The notes beneath the pieces were generated by a model. The model ran no database searches, was not told the origin of the DNA, and worked only from the letters and a program-made list of their open reading frames with translations. DNA of 64,000 bases, taken from Umbelopsis ramanniana AG. Lineage: Eukaryota; Mucoromycota; Umbelopsidomycetes; Umbelopsidales; Umbelopsidaceae. A program made the translations under genes and the position numbers. Shown in pieces: positions 21,470-34,079 of this stretch (its first letter is position 1; each line of letters begins with the position of its first letter). Where the stretch lies: the NCBI RefSeq assembly GCF_025399195.1, contig NW_026252160.1, forward strand, positions 32,602-96,601, read 5' to 3'.

Positions 21470-23763
21470 ATGGCATCGCCTGAGCCGCAGGCTGACCCGC
21501 CTAAAAAAACAAAATCGCGTACTGTTCGAATTCACGTCGATCTGAAAGAAAAGGCTCCAGGCACCATTGTCTGTTACGCTGACCTGCTAAGGCAAGCTCT
21601 CAAAGCGAAGGAAAATAATACCACTACTCATGACGAACCGCCTCCCAATCAGGAAGCAAAACACCCTGAACAGCAATCAGAAGACAACTTTTTTCAGGGA
21701 CTGCTGGCAAGAAGCGCAAATTACACTCTTCATGACGACCAAGACGATGAGGACTCGGTCGGCGTAAGTGTCGTACCACTTGAGGGAATTTTTTAATAGC
21801 TTGAAAAATATGAATGGATTTTAACTTGCCTCGATACAGAATTCAAATAGGAAAAAGCTACCAGAAAACGAATACGATGTCGAAGATCCTTTCATTGATG
21901 ATAGTGACATGTTGTTGGATGATTCTTACGCTTACAGCGAACGGAGACATGATGGCTTCTTTGTTTACCAGGGTCCGCTCGATGACGAGGAAGAGTAAGT
22001 GCAAGTACATCTTGCAATGTTCTGATATATACTTTGCTAAACAATGCGTTGCTTTATTTCCCTTTTTTTTTTCACAGTAAGAAGAAGGCTACATCCAAAA
22101 AGCCAACATCGTCTTCGGCCAATTCTTCATCGAAGAAATCGTCAGTCAAACGAAAAGCTGTGACGGATCCGTCCGATCAGTCGCATTCTGAAACTGAAGG
22201 GGATGGCAAATCGACCAAAGGTGTTAAGAAATCAGCTGCTAAAAAACCTGCGACAAAGGGGTCATTGACTACGTTACAAGCTAAGAAGCGAAAGCCTGAA
22301 TCAACAACCGATGTTGCATCGAAAGACGATAGTCAAAAGAAAAAGAAACCCAAACTGGATGATCCAACCGCGTCTCCGAGCAAAAAATCAGAATCAGTTA
22401 AAAAGAAGGCGACGAGTGAAGCAGCCAAGGAAGAGCAGAAGATCGAAGGTGTTACATCGACATCTAATGGAGACGTCTCGGACAAACCAGGGAGCGCTCA
22501 AAATGGTGAAAAGGACGGCAGGCCGACCTCTCACATGGCAAGTACCGACACTGCTACAACTAGCTCTCAGCAAAGCTCAGCGACCGTGGACGAAAAACCA
22601 AAGAAGGGTGCCAATAAACCGGTAAAGCTAACGCCACTGGATCCAGCTGTAGAAAAGATTATGGACCGACTACGAGAAGATGTGGCCAAAGGTAGGTTTT
22701 AACGGCGAGCACAAAGTATTAGCCAACCGAATGAACACTCACCATCGATCTGACATGCAGAGGACTTTGCGGTGAAATCAAAGTTTCCACCTACTTTGCG
22801 ACCTACCGTGTTGGCTGCAGGAACGCTTGTTTTCCGCCAGGCGAATGGCCCTGATGATAATTTCGTGAACCATTTGATGGCTATCTTACCGTACAACAAG
22901 TTTACCTTACGTGTAGCGTGTCTATTTTACTCGTTTTCGAATGCACGAAATTAATGTGAAGCTAATATTGTACTTTGTCCATCCAACAGAAATTTTTATA
23001 CAAGCAAGTCGGACCTTTGCGCATTGATGAACTGCAGACAGAGATAGACGGCATGATCACAGTATTAAAGCAACAGGTAGACGAGGCTATGCCCGCTCAA
23101 ATTAAGCAGCACGCTGAAATAGTAGCCAGTAAGTTATATGGTCAAGGTTTATACGTAGTGTCGGATTGCTTGACTCATCGACGAATGAAAGAAACCAAAG
23201 AAGAAGATGGCCCAAAGCCCAGTGAAGGTTCAGATGCAACGACTGATGTAAGTGAAGCCTTTCTAATATTTTCCGTACATCCTTCGTCCTATTTCGATTC
23301 TAACGTTCATCCACGCTGCTAGGATAATGCCAAGGAAGACGGTGAACAGGCAGGGTCAGCTACTCGGTTTAGATTCAACGAAGAGACGAGGAAAACACTG
23401 TACAATATCATGAAAGCTGAAGTAGCAAGGACGAGTCTCAAGAATGAATTAAAGTAAGAAATTGCTCCATGCTTTGTTGTGAAGTCATCACCCACTCACT
23501 CTGCTCTACTTGCAGCCAATTACTCAAAACAAATGAACAGCCCATATCAGAAACGACTGCACGGAAACAAATGTATCAAAGGGTAAGGTAGAGGTTCGGG
23601 TATCGAATTTCGTGACAACTTTGACTCATCGCTCTTCCTACAGCTGATGCAATGCTTCCCGGACGGCTGGATGACCACTTATGATATGAGCCGGCAGTAC
23701 AGTCAGTACAAGGTTCGGCAACAGAAGAAGGAAGACAAGACAGCATCGATTACCCCTCATTAA
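21470..23763 (+). CDS. HPC2: HPC2/ubinuclein-type HIR histone-chaperone subunit
   Basis: The exons are 21470-21763, 21840-21994, 22078-22691, 22761-22912, 22990-23247, 23323-23453, 23516-23582 and 23644-23763 (about 596 aa). Ubinuclein/Hpc2 binds histone H3.3-H4 in the HIRA/HIR complex for replication-independent nucleosome assembly. The Hpc2-related domain is plain: ENEYDVEDPFIDDSDM then GFFVYQGPLDDEE (about residues 104-150). A long Lys/Ser-rich disordered region (about 150-345) follows. A helical C-terminal part (TRFRFNEETRKTLYNIMK) matches the ubinuclein middle domain. Inside exon 5, a 63-nt stretch (23129-23191) looks like an optional intron (GTAAGT...AAAG) that keeps frame whether or not it is removed. 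Confidence 0.9.
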
Positions 23764-24048
23764 TCTCATCATTCCCGTTTGCCAAAATCCATCCTTTTCA
23801 CGTTGTAATTTTTTTTTTTTTCACTAATCGCTCCCAGAAAAAGAAAACACACTACCAATGCATACCAAGGTCTAATACACAATTTATTATGAAGAAAAAA
23901 AATGAATGAAAAAGCATGAATTGGTGTGGATCAAAGATGTAGGGGGGGGGGGTTGTTAGGTTTAAGGCGTGAAATATGAGACATTATGTGATTATGAATC
24001 TACAAAAATGAGATATAACTTGGGGACTAGCCATCCAGGATATCCTGT

Positions 24049-26334
24049 TTATTCGCGAGAGAATTCTTTGCTGCGAGGGCGACGGTCAGCGGTGGAGCGG
24101 CCGGGAGCCTTGTTTTTGCGGAAGAAGTCGTCATCGGGTGAGTCGTCCGATCTAGGACGTCTTCGGGGAAAGTCGTCACCGGTTCTGCTGGAGCTTCTTC
24201 GGAAACCGCCTTGATCGTCATCGCGTTTGGGACGTCGTGAGAAACTGGAGCGATCGTTGTCTCCATCGAAGCGCGGTCGTCTGGGACGATCGTCGTCTCT
24301 ATCACTGCGTGGACGTCTGGGACGGTCCTCATCTCTATCAAAGCGTGGGCGTCTAGGGCGGTCGTCATCTCTGTCAGAAAATGAACGGCGGGGTCTATCG
24401 TATGAGTCAGTACGTGATCTGCTTCGGCTTCCCCGGTTTCGGTCGCTATCGCGGCTCTTGGAAGAAAGTCCCATCTTGGCCAACAAGTTTGGACTTAATG
24501 AAGGTACTTCAGTCACACCAAACCCACGGATGAAGTGGTCACCGTGGACCAAGGTTTCTGATCTAGGTTGGTTAAGGAGAGGCATACGGGATGAATCTAA
24601 AATTGAGAAAAAAAGAGGAGCGTCATGAGTACCGTGTCCAGCCAAATTGATTTACAATCACCACCATGTTATTTTCTAAAAACTTACAGTATCCCAAGAA
24701 TGACATGTAGGCATCATTGATAAAACTCTCAGGAAGTTTGGCAGCCGCTTCATGAATGATTTCTCTTGCATCATCGACATCAGCAAGCATCGACTTGGTG
24801 TCTTGCTTTACAAGGGGCAGGTCAGCAACCTCGTTGCGAACAAAAGCTTCTTCAAATGGAGCAAGGACGATAATGCCTTCACCTTCCTTGCCAGCACGTC
24901 CAGTTCGTCCAAGACGATGAATGTATTGTTCTCTAGACGAAGGGACACCCACTTGGATGACAAGCTTGACACCAGGGTAATCGACACCACGAGCTGAGAC
25001 ATCTGATGTGAACAAGACAGAGCCGGGACGTGCACTTCTGAAAAGTTCAGAAATGCGGTTGCGCTTGGATTGAGTCTTCTTGGAGTGGAGTTCATAGATA
25101 TCCTTAGCACGCTTGGGACCCAACAGCTCACGGAACACTTCAGCATACATTTCTGTCATCCTGGTGGTGGGTAAAAAGATCATGGTCTTGCCTTCCAAAG
25201 CAGCGTCACGGTTGGCGATGATATTGCTAATGACGGCGGCTTGATCAGCAAAGGGAGCAACATAATAATCTTGTCTGACTTGCAAGTTGGTGTTGATTTC
25301 GTTGGGGTCGACGGTATCCAATACTTCGTGATCCTCGGAGAGAGCAAATTGGACAATGTTTTGGCGAATTTGAGGAGTCAAAGTAGCTGAAAACAAGAGA
25401 GTTTGACGCTTTTCAGGGATTTCGCGCAAGATATCTTGAATTTCGTCCTTGAAACCCATATCCAAAAGCTGATCAGCTTCATCAAGAATCAAAGTTTGGA
25501 TGGATTCGCAGGATCGCTTGAAATGACGAACACTACGAAGCATATCGATCAGTCTGCCAGGCGTACCGACGACAATATCAGCACGATCACGATCGAGGTT
25601 GCGCATCTGCTGTCGCTTGGGCTCTCCACCCACCAAACAATGAACCTTGCAAGGGTAAAACTTGGTCAACTTGCGTGCCTCTTCTGCAATTTGTTGGGCC
25701 AATTCTCTAGTAGGTGATACAATCAGGATAGAGGTACCAACGGACTTCTTGATATCCTTGAAGTCCTGACCTCCAAAGGAAGACTCCAAAGCTGGTATAA
25801 GGAAAGCAAGAGTTTTTCCGGTTCCAGTTTTTGCCTTGACGAACATGTCCCTCTCCAATGGCAAACGTTCAAGAACAGCTTCCTGAACCTTGGACATTGC
25901 CTTGTATTTGAACACTTTGTCGAGAGCTTGCTGTGTTAATGGATTAAGGTGCTTGATATCATCAAAGTTCTTGGGGGTATCTTGAGCAATAGCGGCATCG
26001 ATAACCTCAGCAACATCGGCAGTAGCCGTAGCAGCTTTAACGGAGGTATGGAAGGCGGACTTGGCGGCTCTGTACTGATAAATGGCGCTGGTCAACGTTC
26101 TTTGTTTGCCGAAAGTGCTGAAAACTGTCATACCAAGGGAAAAAGCAAGTGGGCATTAGTCTCTTGCCAAAAAAGTTTATCAGGGGTATAAGAAAAAGCT
26201 TTACCAGCTGAATGTCCAAGCCGGGACACTCCATTGAGAGCATGGGGCGTGGTTGAGAATCTCTGTACAGTGGTCTTCAAACACAAAAGACGGCTAGGTC
26301 TTGCAAGTGCGCGGGCTGCAACTTGCATGGACAT
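24049..26334 (-). CDS. MSS116: Mitochondrial DEAD-box RNA helicase, Mss116-like
   Basis: The exons are 26334-26205, 26124-24688 and 24596-24049 (704 aa). The N-terminus (MSMQVAARALARPSRLL) is an Arg-rich amphipathic mitochondrial presequence. The DEAD-box motifs are AKTGTGKT (I), PTRELAQQ (Ia), TPGRL (Ib), DEAD (II), SAT (III), ARGVDYP (V) and HRLGRTGRAG (VI). The next region contains MSFLGYYSSR, as in Mss116-type proteins that chaperone group I/II intron splicing and mitochondrial translation. The tail (about 150 residues) is an Arg/Asp-rich repeat typical of RNA-chaperone basic tails. It is divergent from the calmodulin-like gene. Confidence 0.93.
24230..24400 (-). repeat. Arg/Asp tail minisatellite in helicase gene
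   Basis: Roughly 36-nt imperfect tandem units encode variations of RDDDRPRRPRFD. Four copies are readable in the C-terminal tail of the helicase. The unit number is likely to vary between strains. Confidence 0.75.
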
Positions 26335-27331
26335 TTTCCTTTAATTCTGAAGTAGGCACTAAAGGTTGTTGTCTGAACTTTTTTTTTTTTTCTTTCTTTT
26401 TTTGGCAGTCAGAATTCAAAGATTACCAGTCACACAAAATTGGACACCTCGCGCAGTGAGTTCTACGTTATCCTGCACTAAAAGACATAATACATACTAA
26501 TGGATGGTAGCGCTTTAGTATATAGAGTTCCTGAATGAAGTGTGTGATTGTGTTGAACAATAGGTGTTGATTGTGCTTAATAAATGGTGATATAAGCCTA
26601 GCTACCATGCTGACCTTATTTTGAGCATCCGACATTCGTAAAATTCATCTGAAAACGCTTGCCGCACACACAAAATCCAAGTCAAATCCCCGCCTACCAG
26701 ATTTTGGAGTTTCAGAGGGGAGATGCAATTTTTTGAAAGGTTTGGCTGCCAGTAATATCATAGAATATTTTAGAGAATAAATTGATTCTAAAATGTGCTT
26801 CACGGTCAAGGAAGAGTCGTGGTGTCGATATTACAGCGACGTTTCGATGTTAAGATCGTCACAAATATAGATGCCCAGTGAATTCAAAGAATATTCCTAC
26901 ATATCGTAACATAGGACTCCATCGTATACCATAAGATTTTTTGATGAACTCAGCGAAATATAATTCTACTATCTATTGTTTGTTTTGGGTACGTCGCATT
27001 GTAAAGGACACTTATCAGGCCAATACATTTTGGCATGCCCAAACCGCTCTATCATGATTGAAAACGCTATGGTACGGCCTGACATTTATATGGATTTCCT
27101 GGGTGCTCCAACCCGTCCATGAAAGTCAAAAATGGAACGCAAGTCTTGAAAAGTTTCAATTTTGGTAGGTGGGTTGGGCTTCTCAAGCTTCGAATTGAAG
27201 TCATACTCACGGCTCCAAAATTGTGCAGACAGAATCTTAATATGCAACGTGCCATTTAATATCGCACAAGAATTTCAGATATCCTGGTTTCTCCATTCAC
27301 GACTTCTTTCAAGACTTTCTGACCGATCAAA
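26335..27331. promoter_or_regulatory. 1-kb divergent gap, helicase / calmodulin-like
   Basis: A T-rich tract (about 26379-26402) lies just upstream of the helicase start. The rest is AT-rich with no credible frame, RNA gene or repeat. It presumably contains both promoters. Confidence 0.4.
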
Positions 27332-28152
27332 ATGGCGATGGTGAGTGGAATCCTCACAACAGCGAAGTACAATCAAACAACACTGCTTAACATAAATTGG
27401 ACGAAAAATAAAAGGCACATCAACCCCTAAACGAATTTGAGATTGAGGAAGCTAGGGAATGCTTCAAAACGCTGGACCCAGAGAGCAAAGGTGTCACTGC
27501 TACCGAGTTGATGGAAGCCATGAGAGCTCTTGGTAAAATCTACAGCGACGAAGATGTACAGAGGATGATAAGCAGTGCTGATAAGCACGGCAAAGGCAGA
27601 GTTGATTTTCAAGATTTTTTGGCTCTCCTTGAGAATGTAAGTGAATGCGCCACCAGGTGCTAGGAAACAAGCAAGCATCAGTGCCACAACACCGGATGTA
27701 TTGGAATCTGTCACCGCCCTAATCGTTAAATGCAAATTTTTGTATTTTCCCTCATTCTTAGCAAAAAGCAAAAGGATCACATGAAGCTGCATTTGTAGAA
27801 GTTTTTGAAGCCATGGACAGTGATAAGGATGGGAGCATCACCGTCCAAGATATTGCAAATTATATGGCATCCAGGGGTAAGTCAGTGGCAAATTTCACTC
27901 TAAGCTTTTCTGAACGCTATACTAAATATGCCGCTGGAATGTAGGTGAGAGAATGCCAGAGGAAGAGATCAAGGAGATGGTCCATGCGGCCGATGTTTCC
28001 GGCGATGGCAGAGTGAACTATGAAGAGTTTGTGAAAATTCTGGTAAGTGCTGGGAAGGCTGTTCGTGCTAGTACATGAGACATACATGCTGATCAGTATA
28101 TGCCAATCCGTTGTAGACCCCTAGTCGCATCAACACAACCACCTTCCTGTAG
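27332..28152 (+). CDS. Calmodulin-like EF-hand protein
   Basis: The exons are 27332-27340 (9 nt: ATG GCG ATG), 27415-27636, 27762-27876, 27945-28042 and 28117-28152 (159 aa). It has four EF-hand positions. Hand 1 (DPESKGVTATEL) and hand 2 (DKHGKGRVDFQD) deviate at ligand positions. Hand 3 (DSDKDGSITVQD) and hand 4 (DVSGDGRVNYEE) are canonical. So it resembles calmodulin/centrin in architecture but probably binds calcium mainly through the C-lobe. The final exon (TPSRINTTTFL) is the least certain; another acceptor 37 nt further would give a different tail. Targets are unknown. The starting micro-exon is inferred from phase and the splice consensus. Confidence 0.82.
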
Positions 28153-28500
28153 GCAACGGATATAGCTAAAGATGAATACTATTGTAATACGTTATGTTAT
28201 GTCATGTTATGCTACAGCAGCATCATGATTAAAATAAAAAATGGCTTATCAATAACGACATTTCGTTCGTCTGCCGGACAGTATTTTATTACATTTATTA
28301 GATTGTTCGATTTCGCGATGCAAAAGGTTTATTTCTGAATTCGACTGACCTTTGTTATTTTTTCTTCATGATCTTTACTTCCTAGCTCAATCCATGCCGG
28401 TGGTTCGAGTGCATCATACCTAGCAGTTGAATAAATAAGGTTGTGAGAATACTGATGGTGGCATACCTAAATTTACCCAATTCTATGCATTGGTCCATTA

Positions 28501-28507
28501 TATAAAA
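28501..28507 (+). promoter_or_regulatory. TATA box of the secreted orphan gene
   Basis: TATAAAA lies 52 bp before ATG 28559. This suits a short leader. A 6-codon frame starting inside the box would fall upstream of the expected start site. Confidence 0.5.
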
Positions 28508-28558
28508 TGGCTAGAAGAAAGACATGAATGTTTTACCTTGTTCTCTGTTAGTGCTGAC

Positions 28559-29305
28559 ATGAAGCTCAGTTTGGCCTTACCCGCTTTATTTATATTAGGC
28601 AGACTCGATACTGTATTCTCAGCGGCCGTTGTGCCCTCAGATGCTTGCATACCAATTGCCTCGAAGCTTCTCAAAGAAGGGTTGCAATACGAAGTTCAGA
28701 ATCAGGTACCAGTAGCTTCTGCTTACGTTCTTCGCGGTAGACGTCGATTAACCCACCTTGGTTAGGTCTGCGTCAGATCGAAGTTTCCATTTATAAAGCC
28801 GTCATATCAAACACAGAGCTTTAGTTCAGGGCCGTCGGCCGTTGTGTTCGATGCTGGGTTCAAAGGCTTCCCCAAGTTCTACAAGGTACACGCAGTACCG
28901 AATCAGCTCACAGTATACGACGACCTCAACTCCATTACATTGGAGCTTGTGAAAGAGAGCGTCTTCGACCTATCTGGATGTTATATCACAACGGTAAGAC
29001 TGATAACATACCATGTAACGCACAGATTGAGCTTTAACGAAGTATGTTGCAGGCTCATAGAGGGTTTGACTTTGATAAAGTGTACATGGCCAAAGTGGAT
29101 GACTTCATACCAGCCATACCCTTGCTCTTTCCTGACTGCAATGTGTCGTCTATTGACAGTAAAACGAATCAAGTCATTCCAGGAGACTCACGGAATGTTA
29201 CATGTAAGTATTTTTTGGAAGTCAGGAGCGGTGTAGGGCGAGATTACCAACACAACTTGCACCAACGTTCTAGATGTCGCTAAGTTGAGCTTCTACTCCA
29301 TTTGA
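28559..29305 (+). CDS. Secreted orphan protein, 185 aa
   Basis: The exons are 28559-28705, 28766-28993, 29053-29203 and 29274-29305. The N-terminus (MKLSLALPALFILG) is a signal peptide, with likely cleavage after VFSA near residue 22. The mature part has four Cys, well spaced (DACIPIAS, QVCVRSKF, SGCYITT, FPDCNVSS), possibly forming two disulfides. Alternating short hydrophobic stretches suggest a small beta-rich fold. A potential N-glycosylation site is present. There is no C-terminal GPI signal. I do not recognise the family. A secreted wall or effector-type role is only a guess. Confidence 0.7.
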
Positions 29306-29434
29306 GATCTTTGTAAAAATGCCTATCATAATTAAACTATAAACCACGCCTCTCTCACTTAAAATTTATTACATACAAAGTAAAAACCAGCCAAAACGAA
29401 TGTTTTGGTCTCTTGTAAGAGATAGTAATGAAAA

Positions 29435-31450
29435 CTATGCTACCGAAGTAGCTGGTATGTACACATGATTGAGGTTGACATGAGCTGTTGGACCATGATA
29501 TTGATCTTTAGCCCAAAACCACCAATTCAGTAGGGTGAACAAGATGACGCCTGTCACTCCCAAGCTAGCGTAATTGAAATTATCGACCGTGATTGGCCAT
29601 CGAGTAGGAAGAATAAAGGCAACCACAGCGAAAATCGTCCAGATGAATCCTAGAGCGGTGATTACAGTTGAAAAAGCTCCTAAGCTGAACCGTCCTCTCA
29701 CCTTGATGGGGACTATGAGCCTGCACAGTAAGACGATGGCTAAAGAAAAGATACATTAGATACGAGCAAAAACTATACCCATCAAAAGTCGAGAATTACC
29801 ATAGGTTAAATTAGCTGTCACGGTGGTGGCACTCAACACAGCATTGAAAACAAAATCACTAAACGGATAGGGCGATATGAAGAAGATGGCAAATCCCGTG
29901 GCTGCATACACTGCATTATCAGGAATTGCTTTGTCGTTGACATGTGAGAGTCTATCCGACATAGGAACGGCATGATCTCTTGCTAGTGAGAAGATCAATC
30001 TGGACACTAGGGTGATTGTCGTGCAACCGGTAAAGTACTGTGATACCACCAGAACAACCAATAAAACCATTGTCCAACGAGACCCTACAGCATCCTAAGA
30101 TTGGACGTAGTTCATTCAGTAAAAGTCAGAATAATTGACTGGCCATCATTCCCCCATACGGTGTACGTACCAAGAATAGTTGTGCGATTGGCATTTCAAA
30201 CTGGGTTTGTTCGATGCTCTGAATATCTTGGGTATAGAGAAGAAGTATGAACAAAAAGATAAGCCCGACGAACCAGGACACCGCAATGGACGCTACCATA
30301 GCGCTAATGAATCACTGGATATTAGTAACTGGTTATTGATTGACTTATCTCCAAAGCTGTGAGAATACTCACAAGGGGGCGGCGCTGTCCGCTTCCTCCG
30401 TCTCCTCCGCCACCTGTGCAACAGATTCACAACCTTAAAAAAATTCCGGTGGTTAAAATGGAATGAAGACCCTGCTTTTGAACCATGGAAAAGCGAAGAA
30501 ACGCTTCACGTACCAAAGAGCGTGTAGGCAGCGCACACCATGCTCAACATGACCACATAAGATACACTGGAAAAGCCAGTATAGTTTTCATAATCAGTCA
30601 AAACCCACCAGACGTCATTGTGCTGTGGAGTGAAAGCGGCTAAAATAGCACAGATAACGACGAGACCACCGCAGGACCACCACACGCTGACTTCATTGAG
30701 TAAGGAAATCAATTGCATGTTCCATACATTGAGCAAAGCGTGGCTAAGCAAAATTGCAATAGCCAGTATGAGGGTGGTTGTCATAGATAGATCGACAGCG
30801 CCATCCGACATCATTCTTATCATAGAAGCAATGGCAAGAGCTGTTGGTTCATAATAGGTCAATAGCAGACCAAAAACAAGCGATTTGCACTCCCTACACT
30901 AACCTACGGAAAGATCTGCCGATCCAGCAGCAATGATCATAGCAAGACAGTAAATCCAGCCTGTAACGAAGGCGCTACGAAAAAGGGAATGAGGAAGTTG
31001 TCAAAAACCGATAAGGGTTCTGTCGCTGTCAACTTACACAAACGGAGCAGCCTTGCCGCTTTTGGTTCCACCACCTTGCTTGACCAGCTCATATGCCCAG
31101 TAGTATATACCATTGAATGGATACGCCGAGCATATTTCAGCTAGTGATAAAGCAATGCACAACATAAAGAACGCCACAACGTTCCAGCTACTGATCATGG
31201 TCACCGGTCCGCCACTAAGAATGCCAGTCTGAAAACTAGCAGACAGGTTGGACAAGATACCAATGTTGGTAAAGGCTAATCCAAACGTTGCAAAGGTACT
31301 AAACACAGTCCGAGGTAGCTGGAATGCATCAAATCAATTAATTGGTAGGGCAATAAATCATATCAAGGGAGTTGAGGCTCTCACAGGTTGGCTGGTGGTC
31401 TCGTGGTGAATAGATCCATAGTTGGAAGACAGAATGACTTTGCTTGTCAT
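29435..31450 (-). CDS. APC-superfamily amino-acid/GABA-type permease
   Basis: The eight exons are 31450-31385, 31318-31038, 30974-30904, 30840-30514, 30433-30373, 30303-30171, 30094-29800 and 29739-29435 (512 aa). It starts MTSKVILSSN and enters the first membrane segment at LPRTVFSTFATFGLAFTNIG, typical of Uga4-like permeases. ISSWNVVAFFMLCIALSLAEICSAYP matches the conserved TM2 region. About 12 hydrophobic segments are visible. The short exon 5 encodes CESVAQVAEETEEADSAAP, equivalent to the conserved VAEET loop. The alternative acceptor inside it would destroy this motif. It imports an amino acid, GABA or polyamine across the plasma or vacuolar membrane; the substrate is not predictable. 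Confidence 0.9.
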
Positions 31451-31897
31451 GCAGGGCTAAAGAGAACACTGAGCCTGCGATTACAAGGCAAACGGTGAAT
31501 TAGAGAAGCGAATTGCAATGAGCAGTAGGAATGAGAAGAAGCAAATAGCGCATTGGATAAAATACTCTCAGAGTTGGATACAAGGCTATAAAAAAAAATT
31601 GTCTCATTGTTTTCTACCCCGACTAACGTCAACCGGGGATTTCCACGCTTGATCCAGGTCAACTTAGTAATAATTTGGAAAGCCATTACAAACCTGCAGA
31701 AAGAACTGGTCTGTAGAAGAAAATATAGAATAGCATCCTTTTAAACGCTCAGACCCAAACAATAAGTCAGTGTCACACGCGATAAGAGGTAAGGTGACGG
31801 GACATGCACATGGAGTCGTGTGATAAGAAGCGAACCAGTAGAGATAAAACGTATATCTTGGTTTTTTTTATATAAAAATGACAAGGCTATTTTTCTT
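31451..31897. other. Gap between permease 5' end and CWC22 3' end
   Basis: This is about 450 bp of presumed permease promoter plus CWC22 3' UTR. No additional feature was recognised. Confidence 0.4.
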
Positions 31898-34079
31898 TTA
31901 ATAGTCGCTGTCACTATTCGAACCACTGCTACTACTACCGGTGTCGCTACCGCTGCTGCTGCTACCACTACTACTATCGGAATCGCTATCACTACCACTG
32001 CTACTGTCACTCTCAGCTTGACGGCGCATAATCATCTTGGGTGCATTGCGGAGCCATTCACGGAGGTCGTCTGTTATACCACCAAGTCCAATGGAGGTCC
32101 AATAGTTGATAGCAAAACGGGTGTGCTTCGGGTTATCCTTGGGGAACATGCCCTGGAAGCTTTCTTGCAAATAAGGATCTTTGAAGCGTTCCTTGAGAGT
32201 TTTAAGGCCAATGGTTTCGCTGATCTCCAAGAAGAGAATTTTGATGAAAATACGAGAAGCCGACGTGGTATCCTCTTCATTCAGCTTGATAACTTCGAAG
32301 CAGGTCCAAGGAAGAGAGTCGGTTGAGAACAAGTGTCCAAAGTATTTAGCAACATTGCGCAATCGGTTGGTCTCGTATCGGTGGACAGTTTCGTACACAT
32401 CCGTAAAGCATTGAACAAACGCTTCACCCCATGAACGATTAAGTTTGCAAAATCGTTCTCCCATAAGTCCGTAGAATTTGAGATAAGTGCGTTCTTGAGA
32501 ACAACATTCGATGATCATATTGCACAGTTCAATCTAAGAAAAAATACATGGGTTTAGTGTTGGCAGCAAATAGGATTGTCCAGCCAAAATGTACATACCT
32601 CTTGGCCCTCTTGGATATTCAATTTCATAAGCTTGTGGCAACATTCTTCAAAATCCACAGACGACATGATGGTGAGATAAATTTGCTTTCTCAGGGCAAT
32701 GACATCTGCATTGGTACGATCTTGAATTTGTAATTTTTGTTGAATTTGTTGTTCTTCATCCTCTCCCTCGTCTTCACTTTCTTCAGAGTCGTCATCGCTA
32801 TCTCCACTCTCATCATCCGCGTCGCTACCTTCGCCTAAAATTTCGGCTTTGATAGAGGCGTATTTTTCTTCGTTTTCTTGGTACTCAGGGTCGAATTTGA
32901 AGATATTTAACATTTCCTGAGTTTCGAGTTCATCATCGTCTAATCCAATATAATGAGTGATTTGATCCTCTTCCTCTACCAAGTCCAAATCCTGAGCAAT
33001 CGAAACATTGTCCTTGAATTTGTCTTTTCGTACTTGAAACAATACTTCAATCATATATTGCGTTCGTTTATCGATCTGACCTTCGTGCAAAATGGCTCTG
33101 AAGCGATCAAAGATAGCATTGTTTGGTTTGGGTGAAACAACCGCGAGATGTGCGCCAACTTCACGCATAAATCCTACAGCAATTTCGACAGAATCATCGG
33201 TGGGACGCTCCAGTAATAATGCCAATATTTGAAGAGATAGAATTTCGTGGGCGACAAGTTGATTGGTGAGATGAGCAATGAAGCTGGTTACTGCCAAGCA
33301 AACAGTCTGTGCGAAGGAAAGAATCAGTAACAAAAGTATGTGATTTGTCAGGTGGAGATACTACTAACCTTGTCGTTTCGCTTGAATGCTCGTCTAAACT
33401 GGACAACCAGTCGAGTCAGTAATAATTCGCCAACAGAGGGCAATTTGGTGTTAATGACCGCGGTCAGAGCAGCATACACCGATGTAAATGGTAAACTGGC
33501 GCTCTGTGCCTTCATAATACTTCGACAGTATAGTCCTCTTCCCCGAACTAGGTTTTCTCCAAAAACTTCTGGTATGATCATTTTGATATTGGTGATATTA
33601 ACTTTGTTGATGAGACCATTGATAGACTTCTTCAAAGCTTCCCATGTGATACGCTGATATTCGTTGCTACTTTTATCTGATATCTCCTGTTGCATTCGTC
33701 GAAGTTTGTGAGGAGGGATATAAGCACCTCCAGCTTTAGTGGTAGTTTGAGCGATTCGCATCTCTTCCGCAGGATCAACTTTGCGTTTTGCTGGTGGATT
33801 GGTAGCTGACATTTCCTGTCTCATCATGAGCTGTCGTTCTCTCTCGCGTCGACGGATCGGATCAGGATCATTAATAAGTGGCCGTGGTGGTGGTGATCGA
33901 TCTCTATAACGGTCACCACCATTGGTGCGTCGAACGGGAGAAGCTGAACGGGATCTCGAGCGAGATCGAGAGCGACTGAAAGAATCGACAGATCTAGCAA
34001 AACAAAGTGTAAGTTGATGAATATAGAGGTCACGATTAAGGAGTGTTAATGCCTACCCAGCTGGAGCAACGTCCGCCAT
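31898..34079 (-). CDS. CWC22: Pre-mRNA splicing factor Cwc22
   Basis: The exons are 34079-34057, 33993-33369, 33306-32599 and 32533-31898 (663 aa). Cwc22 is a spliceosome component that recruits the exon-junction helicase eIF4A3. An N-terminal RS-rich stretch ([11 protein letters not shown]) precedes the MIF4G domain ([18 protein letters not shown], then [17 protein letters not shown]). After an acidic Asp/Ser/Glu linker ([14 protein letters not shown]) comes the MA3 domain ([25 protein letters not shown]). The block [20 protein letters not shown] is close to the family consensus. The tail is a Ser/Asp repeat. The first exon is only 23 nt. It diverges from CENP-T. Confidence 0.96.

Noticed and set aside
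24227-24628. Plus-strand Ser/Arg/Leu repeat frame
   Set aside because: It is antisense to the Arg/Asp tail of the DEAD-box helicase, which is in phase with a certain helicase core.
30373-30409. Alternative permease exon starting at GCACAG|GTGG, giving a Gly/Asp-rich segment
   Set aside because: It would lose the conserved VAEET loop. The acceptor 24 nt upstream restores CESVAQVAEET in phase with both neighbours.
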